DNA of 64,000 nt from assembly GCA_002007745.1 (NCBI GenBank), contig CP019882.1, forward strand, positions 1,426,001-1,490,000. The letters are read 5' to 3'. Below, in pieces: positions 31,824-43,457 of the stretch. The notes beneath the pieces were generated by a model. The model saw nothing but the letters and a program-made list of their open reading frames with translations, did not search any database and was not told where the DNA came from. The position numbers and the translations under genes are program-made. Position 1 is the stretch's first letter. Each line of letters starts with the position of its first letter. The stretch is from Mycolicibacterium litorale. Its GTDB lineage: Bacteria; Actinomycetota; Actinomycetes; Mycobacteriales; Mycobacteriaceae.

Positions 31824-32922
31824 CCGCCGAACTGTTCTCCGCGTAGCGCAGTACGGCAGCGATACCGTCGGCCGGATCGAGGCGCTCGTCGGTGCGGACT
31901 AGCGCCGCGCCGGTCGACACCGCCAGCAGCGGCAGCGCCTCATCGGCACGTAGCGTGCGCTCTGGTGCGCCGCCGAGGTCCGAGAGCGTGTCGGCATCGG
32001 GCGCCAGCATCGCCAGCTCGGTGTCGGCGACCACGGTGACGTCGCCGATGTCGCCGATGATCAGCGTGTCCACCGCGCCGTCGCGCAGTGCGGTCGCCAC
32101 GTCGGCCAAGCCTTCGACCGCCAATCCGGTGCCGCGGCCGGCGGCGAAGCGTTGTGCCGCCTCGTCGATCACGGCGAGCCGGCGCTTGAGGAACTCCTGG
32201 GTGATCTCGTGCTGTTCCTCGGTCTCGTCGGTGCCGCCGGCGCGGGCGCCCGCGTGCAGCTGCACGGCTTTGTCGGCGACGCGCTCGGGCAGCGCGGACA
32301 CCAGATCGGTGCGCGAGCTGACCTCGCCCTTGATGAACACCACCTGTGCGCCGGTCTCGTCGACCAGGTGGGTGACCCGGTCGGCGACCTCGCGAATGTT
32401 CTTGCGGACCGCCTCTTCGACGGCGTGCTCCTTGCCGTACTCGTGCCCCTCGGACGACTTGGCCTTGTGCACCGGGTAACCGTCACCTTCGACGCTTTCG
32501 GAGCTGACCCGGCCGACCCGGTGCACGGTGATGTCGGCGCCCTCGTGGTCGACGGCGACCAGCAGGTAGACGGTGTGCAGCGGGCCGTGCTCGACGATCG
32601 GCACCAGGTAGGGGAGTTCGGAGACCCGGACCTCGGTGGTGGTCGGCGGACGGATCAGGTGCTCGTCGAGGACGACGGTGTCACCGGCGGCGATCACCGC
32701 GCGGCCACTTCGGCCCACCGGGGGATGCGCGCCACGAACGGCGCTGTCGATGGCCTCGATCACCGAGGTGTCGACACCCTGTTCCTCGAGTTGCTTGCGC
32801 ACGTCGCGCAACCGCGCGTCGAGTTGTGCCGCGGCGTCCGCGGTGTCGTGAGAATCGTCGAAATAGACCGAGACGAACGGACCATTCGCATCCACCAACG
32901 GGCGAAATCGATCCGACTGCAT
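31819..32922 (-). CDS. baeRF-family protein (Rv2629/Balon-like ribosome hibernation factor)
   Basis: This is a 367-residue protein of the bacterial eRF1-like family (baeRF). Segments FVSVYFDDSHDTADAAAQL, YPVHKAKSSEGHEYGKEHAVEEAVRKNIREVADRV and GAVDTLIIGDIGDVTVVAD follow the Rv2629 pattern. Relatives of this family (Balon; a mycobacterial homolog was studied) bind the vacant A site with EF-Tu during dormancy (established). In M. tuberculosis Rv2629 is in the dormancy regulon, but no clear DosR box is seen upstream here. An IS sits exactly at its stop codon without changing the protein end. Confidence 0.82.
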   Translation of the reverse strand: MQSDRFRPLVDANGPFVSVYFDDSHDTADAAAQLDARLRDVRKQLEEQGVDTSVIEAIDSAVRGAHPPVGRSGRAVIAAGDTVVLDEHLIRPPTTTEVRVSELPYLVPIVEHGPLHTVYLLVAVDHEGADITVHRVGRVSSESVEGDGYPVHKAKSSEGHEYGKEHAVEEAVRKNIREVADRVTHLVDETGAQVVFIKGEVSSRTDLVSALPERVADKAVQLHAGARAGGTDETEEQHEITQEFLKRRLAVIDEAAQRFAAGRGTGLAVEGLADVATALRDGAVDTLIIGDIGDVTVVADTELAMLAPDADTLSDLGGAPERTLRADEALPLLAVSTGAALVRTDERLDPADGIAAVLRYAENSSAG

Positions 32923-33220
32923 AGCTCCTCCTCAGCTGGAAAATCGGTTTGGTGTCGGTTCTCCCACGCCGGATGCGTCCCCGACAGCTGCCTACCTCAA
33001 CCTACGCCCAGCGGGTGGTCGGCTCGCCGGGGCCACCGCCGGGTAGCCGATCGGAGGATCGATAGTCTCGACCGGGGCAGTGCGACGACGGCAGGAAGCT
33101 AGACCACCTGCGGCGGCGTTACGCACATGGTGTCGTTGCTGATCGATGGCGCGGGCGGGGGCCGGGACGGTCATCGGCGGTAGCCGACATCTTCGTGAAA
33201 GGCCGAAACGAGGTGTGTTT

Positions 33221-35130
33221 ATGACCAGGAACATGGCCGGCGCGCAGCCGGACGTGGACTTGGAACCCGACCCGGAATTCCCCCGCGGCCCGCACGCGAA
33301 CCCGTGGAACGCGCTGTGGGCCATGCTGGTGGGCTTCTTCATGATCCTGGTCGACTCGACCATCGTCGCCGTCGCCAACCCCAGCATCATGGACGCGCTG
33401 GAGATCACCGACTACGACACCGTGATCTGGGTGACGAGCGCCTACCTGCTGGCGTATGCGGTGCCACTGCTGCTGGCCGGACGCCTCGGTGATCGTTACG
33501 GACCCAAGAATCTCTACATCGCCGGACTGGCCGTCTTCACCGCGGCGTCGTTGTGGTGCGGGCTGGCCGGCTCCATCGACATGCTGATCGCCGCGCGGGT
33601 GGTGCAGGGACTCGGCGCCGCCCTGCTGACCCCCAGACCCTGTCGACGATCACCCGCATCTTCCCCGCGGAGCGCCGCGGGGTCGCGATGAGTCTGTGGG
33701 GCGCCACCGCCGGGGTGGCCACCCTGATCGGCCCGCTGGCCGGCGGGGTGCTCGTCGGGCATCTGGGCTGGGAGTGGATCTTCTTTGTCAACGTGCCGAT
33801 CGGCGTGGTCGGTCTCGGGCTGGCGGTGTGGCTCATCCCCACGCTGCCGACCCATCGGCACCGCTTCGACCTGCCCGGCGTGGTGTTGTCGGGGCTGGGC
33901 ATGTTGCTGGTGGTCTTCGGTCTGCAGGAAGGTCAAAGCCATCACTGGGCGGCGTGGATCTGGGCGGTCATCGTCGCGGGGATCGGGTTCTTCACCGCCT
34001 TCGTCTACTGGCAGTCCGTCAACCGCGACGAGCCCCTCGTGCCGCTGGAGATCTTCGCCGACCGGGACTTCAGCCTGTCCAACCTGGGCGTGGCGGTCAT
34101 CGGGTTCGTGGTGACCGCGATGATCCTGCCGGTGATGTTCTACGCACAGGTGGTGTGCGGCCTGAGCCCCACCCGGTCGGCGTTGCTGATCGCGCCGATG
34201 GCGGTGGCCAGCGGTGTGCTGGCCCCGTTCGTCGGTCGGCTGGTCGACAGTGCGCATCCCCGTCCGATCATCGGTTTCGGCTTCTCGGTGGTGGCGATCG
34301 CGCTGACGTGGCTGTCTCTCGACATGACGCCGACCACCCCGATCTGGCGGCTGGTGTTGCCGCTGACCGCCATGGGGGTGGGGATGGCCTTCATCTGGTC
34401 GCCGCTGGCCACCACCGCCACCCGCAATCTGCCGCCGCACCTGGCCGGCGCCGGGTCGGGTGTCTACAACGCCACCCGGCAGGTGGGCACCGTGCTGGGC
34501 AGCGCCGGAATGGCCGCCTTCATGGCGGCCCGCATCGGCGATGAGATGCCGGCCGCGCCCGCGGGCACCGCGCCGAGTGAACCGGCGGTCTTGAGGCTGC
34601 CGTCATTCCTGCACGAGCCGTTCGCGGCTGCCCTGTCCCAGTCGATGTTGCTGCCCGCCTTCGCGGCGTTGTTCGGAATCATCGCGGCACTGTTCCTGCT
34701 CGGCGGGCTGACGGTCCGGCCCGCCGGCTCGGCTGTTGATGACGAGATCACCGACGAGATCCCGGTCTATGACGACGGCTACGACGACGATGACTACCTG
34801 GAGTATCTGGTGGACCGGGAGCCGGACTATCACCCGGTTTTCGACGAGCCCGACGACGAGACCGAACAGATCGACTGGGGTCGCCCGGCCGAGGCGCCGC
34901 CTGCTGTTCGGGAGCCGATTGGTTGGGCTCACAACGGTTTCCACGTCGATGACGCTGAGTTCGGCGTCCACCTTGAGCCGCTGGACGGCCTGCGTCGCGA
35001 ACCGGAAGCGGAACCGCCCTCGCGGCATCGCCTCACCGATGCCGGTGAACCGCGCCGGGCGCGGCACTACCGCGATGAGGTCGATGAGTCCGAAACCTAC
35101 GGCAGACATTCTCAACGCCATCTTGATTGA
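33221..35130 (+). pseudogene. MFS transporter of the 14-helix EmrB/QacA (DHA2) type, frameshifted
   Basis: The frame from ATG 33221 encodes helices 1-4 ([23 protein letters not shown], motif [11 protein letters not shown]) up to [10 protein letters not shown]. The downstream frame resumes at [24 protein letters not shown] and runs to 35130. One base added to the run C33630-C33634 restores a ~636-residue exporter. The C-terminal ~140 residues form an acidic cytoplasmic tail ([21 protein letters not shown]), unusual for this family. It is probably intact in the organism and miscalled here. The region 32923-33220 upstream shows no gene. Confidence 0.8.
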
Positions 35131-35150
35131 GGCTTGGTCGCATACCTGCT

Positions 35151-36503
35151 CTAGTCGAACAGCACGGCCGGATTCAGGTAACCCGTCGGGTCGAAGGCGG
35201 CCTTGATGGTGCGCATGGCGGCGATGTCGGTGTCCTGGCGAGACATCTGCAGATAGGCCCGCTTGCGGCTGCCGACGCCGTGCTCGGAGCTGACGTTACC
35301 GCCATGTGCTGCAATGAGTTTCATCATCGCCGCATACAGGTGAGCTTCCTGTTCGGCGTTGCAGCGCAGCACGTTCAGATGTAGATTGCCCTCACCGATG
35401 TGGCCGAACAGCACACCGATCGCGTCGGGCGCGTGGTCGAGCAGTAGGGCAGCGGCGGCCGACGAGAACGCCCGGATGGCCGACAGCGGCAGCGAAACGT
35501 CGAATTTGAGTGGCGGACCGAACAACCCGACCACCTCGGCGGTGGACTCGCGGACCTGCCAGAGGCGTTGTTGTGCGGTGTTGTCGACGCCGACGGCCGG
35601 TTCACCGCTGAGCTCCGCGCCCTCCAGCGCATCGGCGAGCCGTTCGGTCAGGTCGGTCTCGCCGGCCAGTTCGATCAGCAGCAGCCAGTCACCGCGGGTC
35701 GGCACCGGGACGTCGAGGTGTTCGGCGGCCAGGGCCGCGGCGCGTCCGTCGACCAGCTCCAGTGCCGCAATGGATTCGGTGTCGCGCAAGGTGCGTCCGG
35801 TGGCGACCAGTGCGTCGAGATCGTCGAATCCGCATACCGCGGTGACCCGGTGGGTCGGCGCCGGATGCAGGCGCAGGTCCAGGCCGGTGATCACCCCGAG
35901 GGTGCCCTCCGCGCCGACGAACAGCGAGGCCAGGTCGTATCCGGTGTTGTCGGCGCGGACATGGCTGTGTCGGTGCACCACCGACCCGTCGGGCAGAGCG
36001 ACGTCCAGGCCGATGACCTGTTCACCCATGTTTCCGTAGCGCACGGTGCGCAGGCCGCCGGCATTGGTGGCGGCCATCCCCCCGACCGTCGCCGAGTCGC
36101 GGGCGGCCAGGTCGACCCCGAACACCAGGCCCGCCGTACCGGCCGCCCGTTGTACGGCCGCCGCCGTCACGCCGGCCCCGACCCGGATTCGGCGTTCGAG
36201 CGCGTCGACCTCGCCGATCTCGGTGAGTCGCTCGGTGGACAGCAACACGTCGTCGTGCTCGGGCACCGTCCCGGCCACCAGGGACGTCCGCCCACCCTGC
36301 ACCGTCACGCAGACGCCGGCGCCGCGGCACTCCCGCAGCACCTCGGCGACCTCGTCGGCTGACCCGGGACGCACCAGCGCGCTGGCCCGGCCGCGGTAGC
36401 GTCCGGTGTAGTCGGTGCTACGGCCGGCCAGGACATCGGGGTCGGTGACGACGTGGCCGGCGCCCACGATGGCCCGGAGCCGTTCGGCCAGTGTGGAGTT
36501 CAT
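35151..36503 (-). CDS. FAD-binding oxidoreductase, GlcD/D-lactate dehydrogenase type (Rv1257c-like)
   Basis: This is a 450-residue flavoenzyme. The FAD_binding_4 domain shows RPGSADEVAEVLREC, the pyrophosphate loop VTVQGGRTSLVAG and ATVGGMAATNAGGLRTVRYG. The C-terminal FAD-oxidase domain has the metal-type histidines of GHIGEGNLHLNVL and SSEHGVGSRKRAYL. It probably oxidises a D-2-hydroxyacid (lactate or glycolate type). The start overlaps the stop of the helicase gene (ATGA), so they form one unit. Confidence 0.88.
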   Translation of the reverse strand: MNSTLAERLRAIVGAGHVVTDPDVLAGRSTDYTGRYRGRASALVRPGSADEVAEVLRECRGAGVCVTVQGGRTSLVAGTVPEHDDVLLSTERLTEIGEVDALERRIRVGAGVTAAAVQRAAGTAGLVFGVDLAARDSATVGGMAATNAGGLRTVRYGNMGEQVIGLDVALPDGSVVHRHSHVRADNTGYDLASLFVGAEGTLGVITGLDLRLHPAPTHRVTAVCGFDDLDALVATGRTLRDTESIAALELVDGRAAALAAEHLDVPVPTRGDWLLLIELAGETDLTERLADALEGAELSGEPAVGVDNTAQQRLWQVRESTAEVVGLFGPPLKFDVSLPLSAIRAFSSAAAALLLDHAPDAIGVLFGHIGEGNLHLNVLRCNAEQEAHLYAAMMKLIAAHGGNVSSEHGVGSRKRAYLQMSRQDTDIAAMRTIKAAFDPTGYLNPAVLFD

Positions 36504-39500
36504 GCCGTGTCTCTATCACACATCGCCAGGAACGCCCCCAACTCCACCAATCCCGCCGGGGTCGAGGGCAGGTACTCGGTCAGCATCGTCGACCGGACAA
36601 TCACCGCGGCGTACTTGGCCCGGCTCACCGCGACGTTGAGCCGGTTGCGATTGAGCAGGAAGGAGATTCCCCGTGGCACCTCGTCGATCGAGGACGCCAC
36701 CATGGAGACGAACACCAGCGGGGCCTGCCGGCCCTGGAACTTGTCCACCGTCCCGGCCTGAACCTCCTGCAGACCCGCCGCGTCGAGTAGTCGGCGCAGC
36801 AGCACCACCTGCGCGTTGTAAGGAGTGACGATCAGCACGTCGGCCCCGGTGAGGGGCCGGGTGCCGTCCTCGTCGGTCCACGCCGCCCCGAGGAGACGGC
36901 TGATCTCGCCGACGATCACCTCGGCCTCCGCGCGGCTGTCCGTCGAGTCGCCTTGGTGTTCGACGGCCAGCACGTGCACGCCGGGCTCGAATCCGGCCAG
37001 CCGGCGCGCGGCGGTGCGCTCCTGCATCGAGTGCAGCCGCCGGTCGTAGGACAGTCGTGAGACCGCGGCACACACTGCCGGATGCATGCGGTAGGAGCGG
37101 TCCAGGAAGTAACCGAGCTCTTCGGGCAGCGTGTGCTGCCCACCGACCAGCCAACCCAGCGCCGAGACGTCGACGGGCTCGGGATGGGTGCCCTGGCTGA
37201 CCTGAGGCAGCTGCTGTGGATCGCCGAGCAGCAGCAGGTTGGTGGCCGCCTGCGCCACGGCAATGGTGTTGGCCAGACAGAACTGCCCGGCCTCCTCGAT
37301 CACCAACAGATCCAGGCAACCCGGCGGTACTCGTGAGCTATTGGCGAAATCCCATGCGGTGCCGCCGATCACACACCCCGTTTCGGCGGCGATGAAGGCG
37401 GGGTAGGTCTTCTCGTCGATCTCGGTCCACGGACCGCTGCCGCCGGGTTTCTTGGCCACCAGAGACGAATCCACCCCGGCGGCGATGATGTCACCGAACA
37501 GGTTCTCCACCACCGCATGTGATGAAGCGACCACCCCGACCCGCCAGTGCTGCCCGTTCACCAGCCCGGCTATGACACGAGCAGCGGTGTGAGTCTTGCC
37601 GGTACCCGGTGGCCCGTGCACCGCGACATAGGACGAGTCCAGCATCAGCAGCGCGGCGGTGATATCGGCCACGCAGTCACCGGAGCGGGGTAGGGGTGCC
37701 CCGGTGCGGGGCGGGCGCCGCAGCAGGATGTCGACCATCGCCGACGGCGGCAGGTCGGGCAGTGCGGCGGCGATCGTGGTCGCGACGGCATCGATGGACT
37801 CGCGCAGCGCCTTGGTGGGGAACGGCGGCCCCGGGGTCAGGGCGAAGGGCAGGGCGTCGAACACATCACCTGTTTTCGGTTCGCGTTCCATGACGAGTAC
37901 CTGAGTGGGAGCCGACGGGTCATCGCAACCCAACACGGTCACCGCAGAGTAGGCCCGCCGTTCCGGGTCGTCGGACAGCCCGGCGGGCGTCGGCGGGTCG
38001 TACAGCGCGTACATGTCGCCGCCGAGTTCGCCGGCGGCGATCGAACCGGAAAGCAGCAGCCGCCGCTGCCGCTTCCTGGCCCTGGGCGGCACCTGCCAGT
38101 CGGTGTCGAGTTGGGCGTCCTCCACCAGGAAAACGCCTGAGGTGTCCGACCATTCGTCAACCGGGCTGTTGAGCCGGTCGAAGTGGCCCCACCAGAACGG
38201 CTTGTCCTCGCGCCGGTGGTATCCGCGGGCGGCGGCGACCATCGCAACCGCCCGTTGCTCGGGACTGCGGGTGGTGACGTCGTCGCCGGCGAAGTGGGTC
38301 AGGGTTCGGGTCACGTCGTCGTCGAGTTCCATCGGGCCGCCGTCCCGCACCGGTTGCGGTCCAAGCGGTGGGACACCGGCTTCAAAGGCGCGCTGCAACA
38401 ACCAGTCCCGCAGCTTGCGGGTGGACCGGCAGTCGTAGAGGTTGTAGTCCTCGATCTGCTTGAGCACGGTCGCGGCTTCGTCGCCGTCGCCGTCGGCGAG
38501 TAGTTCGCAGTACCGGGCGTACATGGTGATCGAGTCGGTCGCGGTGGTGACGTCACCGGTCCGTAGTTCGGCACCCATGTACAGCGGCTCAAGCGACTTG
38601 AGGCTGTAGTTCTTGGCGCCGACCCGAATGCTCTTGCGCACCAGGGGATACAAGTCGACCAGCACGCCGTTGCGCAGCAGGTCGTCCACCTCGTTCTCGC
38701 CCTCGCCGTAGCGGCCGGCCAGCCGCAACAGGGCGGTTTTCTCATAGGCCGCGTAGTGGTAGATGTGCATCTTCGGGTAGCGTTTGCGCCGCTTGCCGAC
38801 CATGTCCAGGAACGCCTTGAGCGCCTTGCGTTCGCCGCGCCGGTCGTGCGCCCACAGCGGCTTGAATTCGCCGCCTGCACTCAGCACACCGAACAGGTAT
38901 TCCAGGCCCCAATCGGTGCCGTCGGCGGTCCACAACGGGTCGCCTTCGAAGTCGAAGAACAGGTCACCCCTGTCCGGGTCGGGTAACAGCATCAGCGGTT
39001 GCGGGTCGGCCACTTCGAAGGGCGGTACGCCGGCCACCCGCGGCGCGATCTGCAGCCGGGCCTGCCCGGTCAGGCTCGCGACCGTCCGGGCCGGCAGGTC
39101 GGGGACCGGGCCGTGGTGGTGGGCCAACTGGTTGACCGTGGTGATTCCCGCGTCGATGAGCCGGGCGCGTTGGCTGACCCGCATGCCCGCGACCAACAGC
39201 AGGTCGTCGTGTTCGCGGACCTGTGCCTCGCACTCCGGGCAGCGCATGCAGGCGCGCACACTTTCGTCGTCCCAGCTGACTGCCTCCCGGCCGGCGAAGT
39301 GCCGGTCCAGCAGATTCTGCAGTTCGGTGCGCCGGGACCGGTAGACCGGCAGGAGTTCGTCGACCAGGTAGCTCGCGGTCTGGTCATTGCCCAGCACCAA
39401 CTGGACCTCGTCGTGCACGGCGATGCCCGCGGCGGCAAGCGTCTCGGCGTAGGCGGCCAGCTGCAGCAGCGCCTCCACCTTGACCGACCGGGCGAGTTTG

Positions 39501-39910
39501 GTGTCGCGCAGGCGATAGCGGTCGCCGTCGAGGAGGAGGAAGTCGGCGAAACCGACGAATCGGCCGTCGAACATGGCGGCCTGATAGATGGCGGGTGCGC
39601 GCTGTTCGACCGCGTCGAGCGTGGCCTGTGCGGCCGCGGTCAAGCCGGCCAGGGTGTGGGCCGGGCGGCCGATCATCGTCACCTCGGCCAACGAGCGGAG
39701 TTCGTCGAGATGGCGCTGTTCGTGCTCGGTGCCGAGTTCGGCGGTGCGGGCCAGGAGTTCGTCCTCGACCGACACTGCGGGGCCGCGGCCCAGTCGGGCG
39801 TCGAACGAACGTAACAGCGCGTACTCGCAGCGTGCGGCGGCGGCAAGGTCGGAGGCGCTGTAGATGACACGGTCGTCGGCGACGAACACAGCCCCACTGT
39901 AGGCGGGCAC
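36500..39910 (-). CDS. TM0106-type RecB-like nuclease fused to an SF1 helicase (Rv1251c ortholog)
   Basis: This large 1136-residue protein starts with a Cas4/RecB-like nuclease domain (RCEYALLRSFDARLG, GFADFLLLDGDRYRLRDTK) and ends that part with a cysteine cluster (CMRCPECEAQV). An RNase-H-like TM0106 domain follows (LFFDFEGDPLWTADG ... YHYAAYEKTALLRL ... YNLYDCRSTRKLRDWL). The second half is a DNA2/UPF1-like helicase with Walker A VHGPPGTGKTHTA, DEAD-like LLVIEEAGQF, GDPQQLPQV, SYRMHPAV, TVDKFQGRQAPLVFVSMV and LNVAVSRAK. A role in DNA processing is likely but unproven. Confidence 0.87.
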   Translation of the reverse strand: MPAYSGAVFVADDRVIYSASDLAAAARCEYALLRSFDARLGRGPAVSVEDELLARTAELGTEHEQRHLDELRSLAEVTMIGRPAHTLAGLTAAAQATLDAVEQRAPAIYQAAMFDGRFVGFADFLLLDGDRYRLRDTKLARSVKVEALLQLAAYAETLAAAGIAVHDEVQLVLGNDQTASYLVDELLPVYRSRRTELQNLLDRHFAGREAVSWDDESVRACMRCPECEAQVREHDDLLLVAGMRVSQRARLIDAGITTVNQLAHHHGPVPDLPARTVASLTGQARLQIAPRVAGVPPFEVADPQPLMLLPDPDRGDLFFDFEGDPLWTADGTDWGLEYLFGVLSAGGEFKPLWAHDRRGERKALKAFLDMVGKRRKRYPKMHIYHYAAYEKTALLRLAGRYGEGENEVDDLLRNGVLVDLYPLVRKSIRVGAKNYSLKSLEPLYMGAELRTGDVTTATDSITMYARYCELLADGDGDEAATVLKQIEDYNLYDCRSTRKLRDWLLQRAFEAGVPPLGPQPVRDGGPMELDDDVTRTLTHFAGDDVTTRSPEQRAVAMVAAARGYHRREDKPFWWGHFDRLNSPVDEWSDTSGVFLVEDAQLDTDWQVPPRARKRQRRLLLSGSIAAGELGGDMYALYDPPTPAGLSDDPERRAYSAVTVLGCDDPSAPTQVLVMEREPKTGDVFDALPFALTPGPPFPTKALRESIDAVATTIAAALPDLPPSAMVDILLRRPPRTGAPLPRSGDCVADITAALLMLDSSYVAVHGPPGTGKTHTAARVIAGLVNGQHWRVGVVASSHAVVENLFGDIIAAGVDSSLVAKKPGGSGPWTEIDEKTYPAFIAAETGCVIGGTAWDFANSSRVPPGCLDLLVIEEAGQFCLANTIAVAQAATNLLLLGDPQQLPQVSQGTHPEPVDVSALGWLVGGQHTLPEELGYFLDRSYRMHPAVCAAVSRLSYDRRLHSMQERTAARRLAGFEPGVHVLAVEHQGDSTDSRAEAEVIVGEISRLLGAAWTDEDGTRPLTGADVLIVTPYNAQVVLLRRLLDAAGLQEVQAGTVDKFQGRQAPLVFVSMVASSIDEVPRGISFLLNRNRLNVAVSRAKYAAVIVRSTMLTEYLPSTPAGLVELGAFLAMCDRDTA

Positions 39911-39934
39911 ACCGACGGTTCAGCCGCCTCGAGG

Positions 39935-40561
39935 TCAGTTCCCGATCAGTTCGACGCCGTTGCCGTTCCAGCGGAACTTGACCACGCTCTGCATGCCCAG
40001 GCCGTTGACGAAGGCCAGGGCCACGGTGTCGCCGGTGCTCTGGGTGGTGTCGACGTTGTTGAAGCCGTAGGTGTCGGGCACCCCGGTCGGGATGTACTTG
40101 CCGAGGTGGAACATCACCGCCCGGGTGTTGGGGTTCTCGGCGTTGGTGTTGGCCCGCACGATGACCGCCGACAGCTGCGCGCATTCGTTGTAGTTGCCGG
40201 CCAGCGGCACCGGATACCAGCCTTGGTTGCTGCGCGGGTCCGGGGGCAGAGCGGAAACGGCCTCTGCGACGGCCGGCGCGGCCAGGTTCACCGCACAGGG
40301 ATCCGGCGGTGGCGGCGCCGGCGCAGGCGGCGGCGGTGCCGACGTCGGGGGTGGCGGGGGTGCCGAGGTGGTGGTCACAGCCGTGGTGGTCGCTTCTGGG
40401 GTCTTGGCCACCGTGGAATCACCCGAGCTGCAGCTCACGAGTGCTGCGGCCACCCCCACGGCCAACGCCGCGGGGGCCGCAGCCTTGCTCAGCCGATGCC
40501 ACACACCGGCTGACGGTACCGTCCGTTGCGGCCGGAACGGGGTTACGGCACGCGTCGGCAT
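39935..40561 (-). CDS. lprE: LppP/LprE-family lipoprotein
   Basis: This is a 208-residue lipoprotein. The ATG at 40561 gives a signal peptide with lipobox LVSC (near residue 38), followed by a Thr/Pro-rich spacer (TTTSAPPPPPTSAPPPPAPAP) and the LppP_LprE domain (GWYPVPLAGNYNECAQLSAV ... HLGKYIPTGVPDTYGFNNV). The position upstream of and divergent from deaD equals Rv1252c. It is expected on the outer face of the membrane; function is not defined. Its start lies only 15 bases from the deaD start. Confidence 0.88.
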   Translation of the reverse strand: MPTRAVTPFRPQRTVPSAGVWHRLSKAAAPAALAVGVAAALVSCSSGDSTVAKTPEATTTAVTTTSAPPPPPTSAPPPPAPAPPPPDPCAVNLAAPAVAEAVSALPPDPRSNQGWYPVPLAGNYNECAQLSAVIVRANTNAENPNTRAVMFHLGKYIPTGVPDTYGFNNVDTTQSTGDTVALAFVNGLGMQSVVKFRWNGNGVELIGN

Positions 40562-40576
40562 TAGACTGCAGATCCA

Positions 40577-42303
<1,727 letters not shown>

Positions 42304-42307
<4 letters not shown>

Positions 42308-43443
42308 CCGCACCGAGCGCGGTCGACCAGGGCGGGCTGGAGGCGGTCTCCGGGGTCGACCGGGTCGCCTCGCTCACCGGTGTCCGCGCGGTGGCCGCGT
42401 TGCTGGTGTTGGCTACCCACGCCGCCTACACCACCGGCAAGTACACCCACGGCTTCGTCGGCCTGGTGTATTCGCGGATGGAGATCGGGGTACCGATCTT
42501 CTTCGTACTGTCGGGGTATCTGCTGTTCGGACCGTGGGTGCGGGCGGCCGCGGGCGGCAGGCCGTCGCCCTCGGTGCGGCGGTACGCCTGGCACCGGGTG
42601 CGGCGCATCATGCCCGCCTATGTCATCACCGTGCTGGCGGCGTATCTGATCTACCACTTCCGCAGTGCGGGGCCCAATCCCGGCCATACCTGGATCGGCT
42701 TGTTGCGGAACCTGACACTGACCCAGATCTACACCGACAACTACATGTTCAACGGCTATCTGCACCAAGGACTCACCCAGATGTGGAGCTTGGCCGTCGA
42801 GGTGGCGTTCTACGTCGCGCTGCCGGTGCTGGCCTGGCTGCTGCTGGTGGTGTTGTGCCGTCGGCAGTGGCGGCCGGGCCTGTTGCTGGCCGGTCTGGCG
42901 GCTCTCGCACTGATCAGTCCGGCGTGGATGGTGTTGGTACACAACACCCATTTCCTGCCCAGCGGGGCGCGGCTGTGGCTGCCCGGCTATTTGGCCTGGT
43001 TCATCGGCGGCATGCTGCTGACGGTGCTGCAGGCCAAAGGAGTTCGGGCGTACGGGTTCATCACTGTGCCGCTGGCGGTCGTCAGCTTTTTCATTGCGTC
43101 CACTCCGATCGCCGGCGAGCCCACCACCTCGCCGAGTGGGGTGACCGAGGCGTTGGTCAAGACCGGGTTCTACGCTGCGATCGCGACGCTGGTGGTGGCA
43201 CCCTTGGCGCTGGGCAATCGCGGGTGGTATGCCCGGCTGCTGGCCAGCCGGCCGATGGTGTGGCTGGGGGAGATCTCCTACGAGATCTTCCTCGTGCATC
43301 TGGTGGTGATGGAGATCGCGATGGTGGAGGTGCTGGGCTGGCCGGTCTACACCGGATCCATGCCGGCGTTGTTCGTCGTCACCCTGATCATGACGATCCC
43401 GGTGGCGTGGCTGCTGCACCGGTTCACCCGGGTGCGGACGTGA
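42304..43443 (+). CDS. Acyltransferase family 3 membrane protein (Rv1254-like)
   Basis: This is a 379-residue integral membrane O-acyltransferase with about ten helices. Early signatures are SLTGVRAVAALLVLATHAAYTTG (catalytic His) and GVPIFFVLSGYLLFGPWVRA, with RRIMPAYVITVLAAYL. Such enzymes acylate sugars or lipids at the membrane; the substrate is unknown. It is translationally coupled to deaD and convergent with the TetR gene. A long hairpin lies just after its stop. Confidence 0.88.
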
Positions 43444-43457
43444 GCTGGCCCATCGAG

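Noticed and set aside
33221..33691. A separate short 4-helix transporter gene
   Set aside because: The truncated frame ends in out-of-frame residues, while the next frame continues the same MFS fold, so one broken gene explains both.
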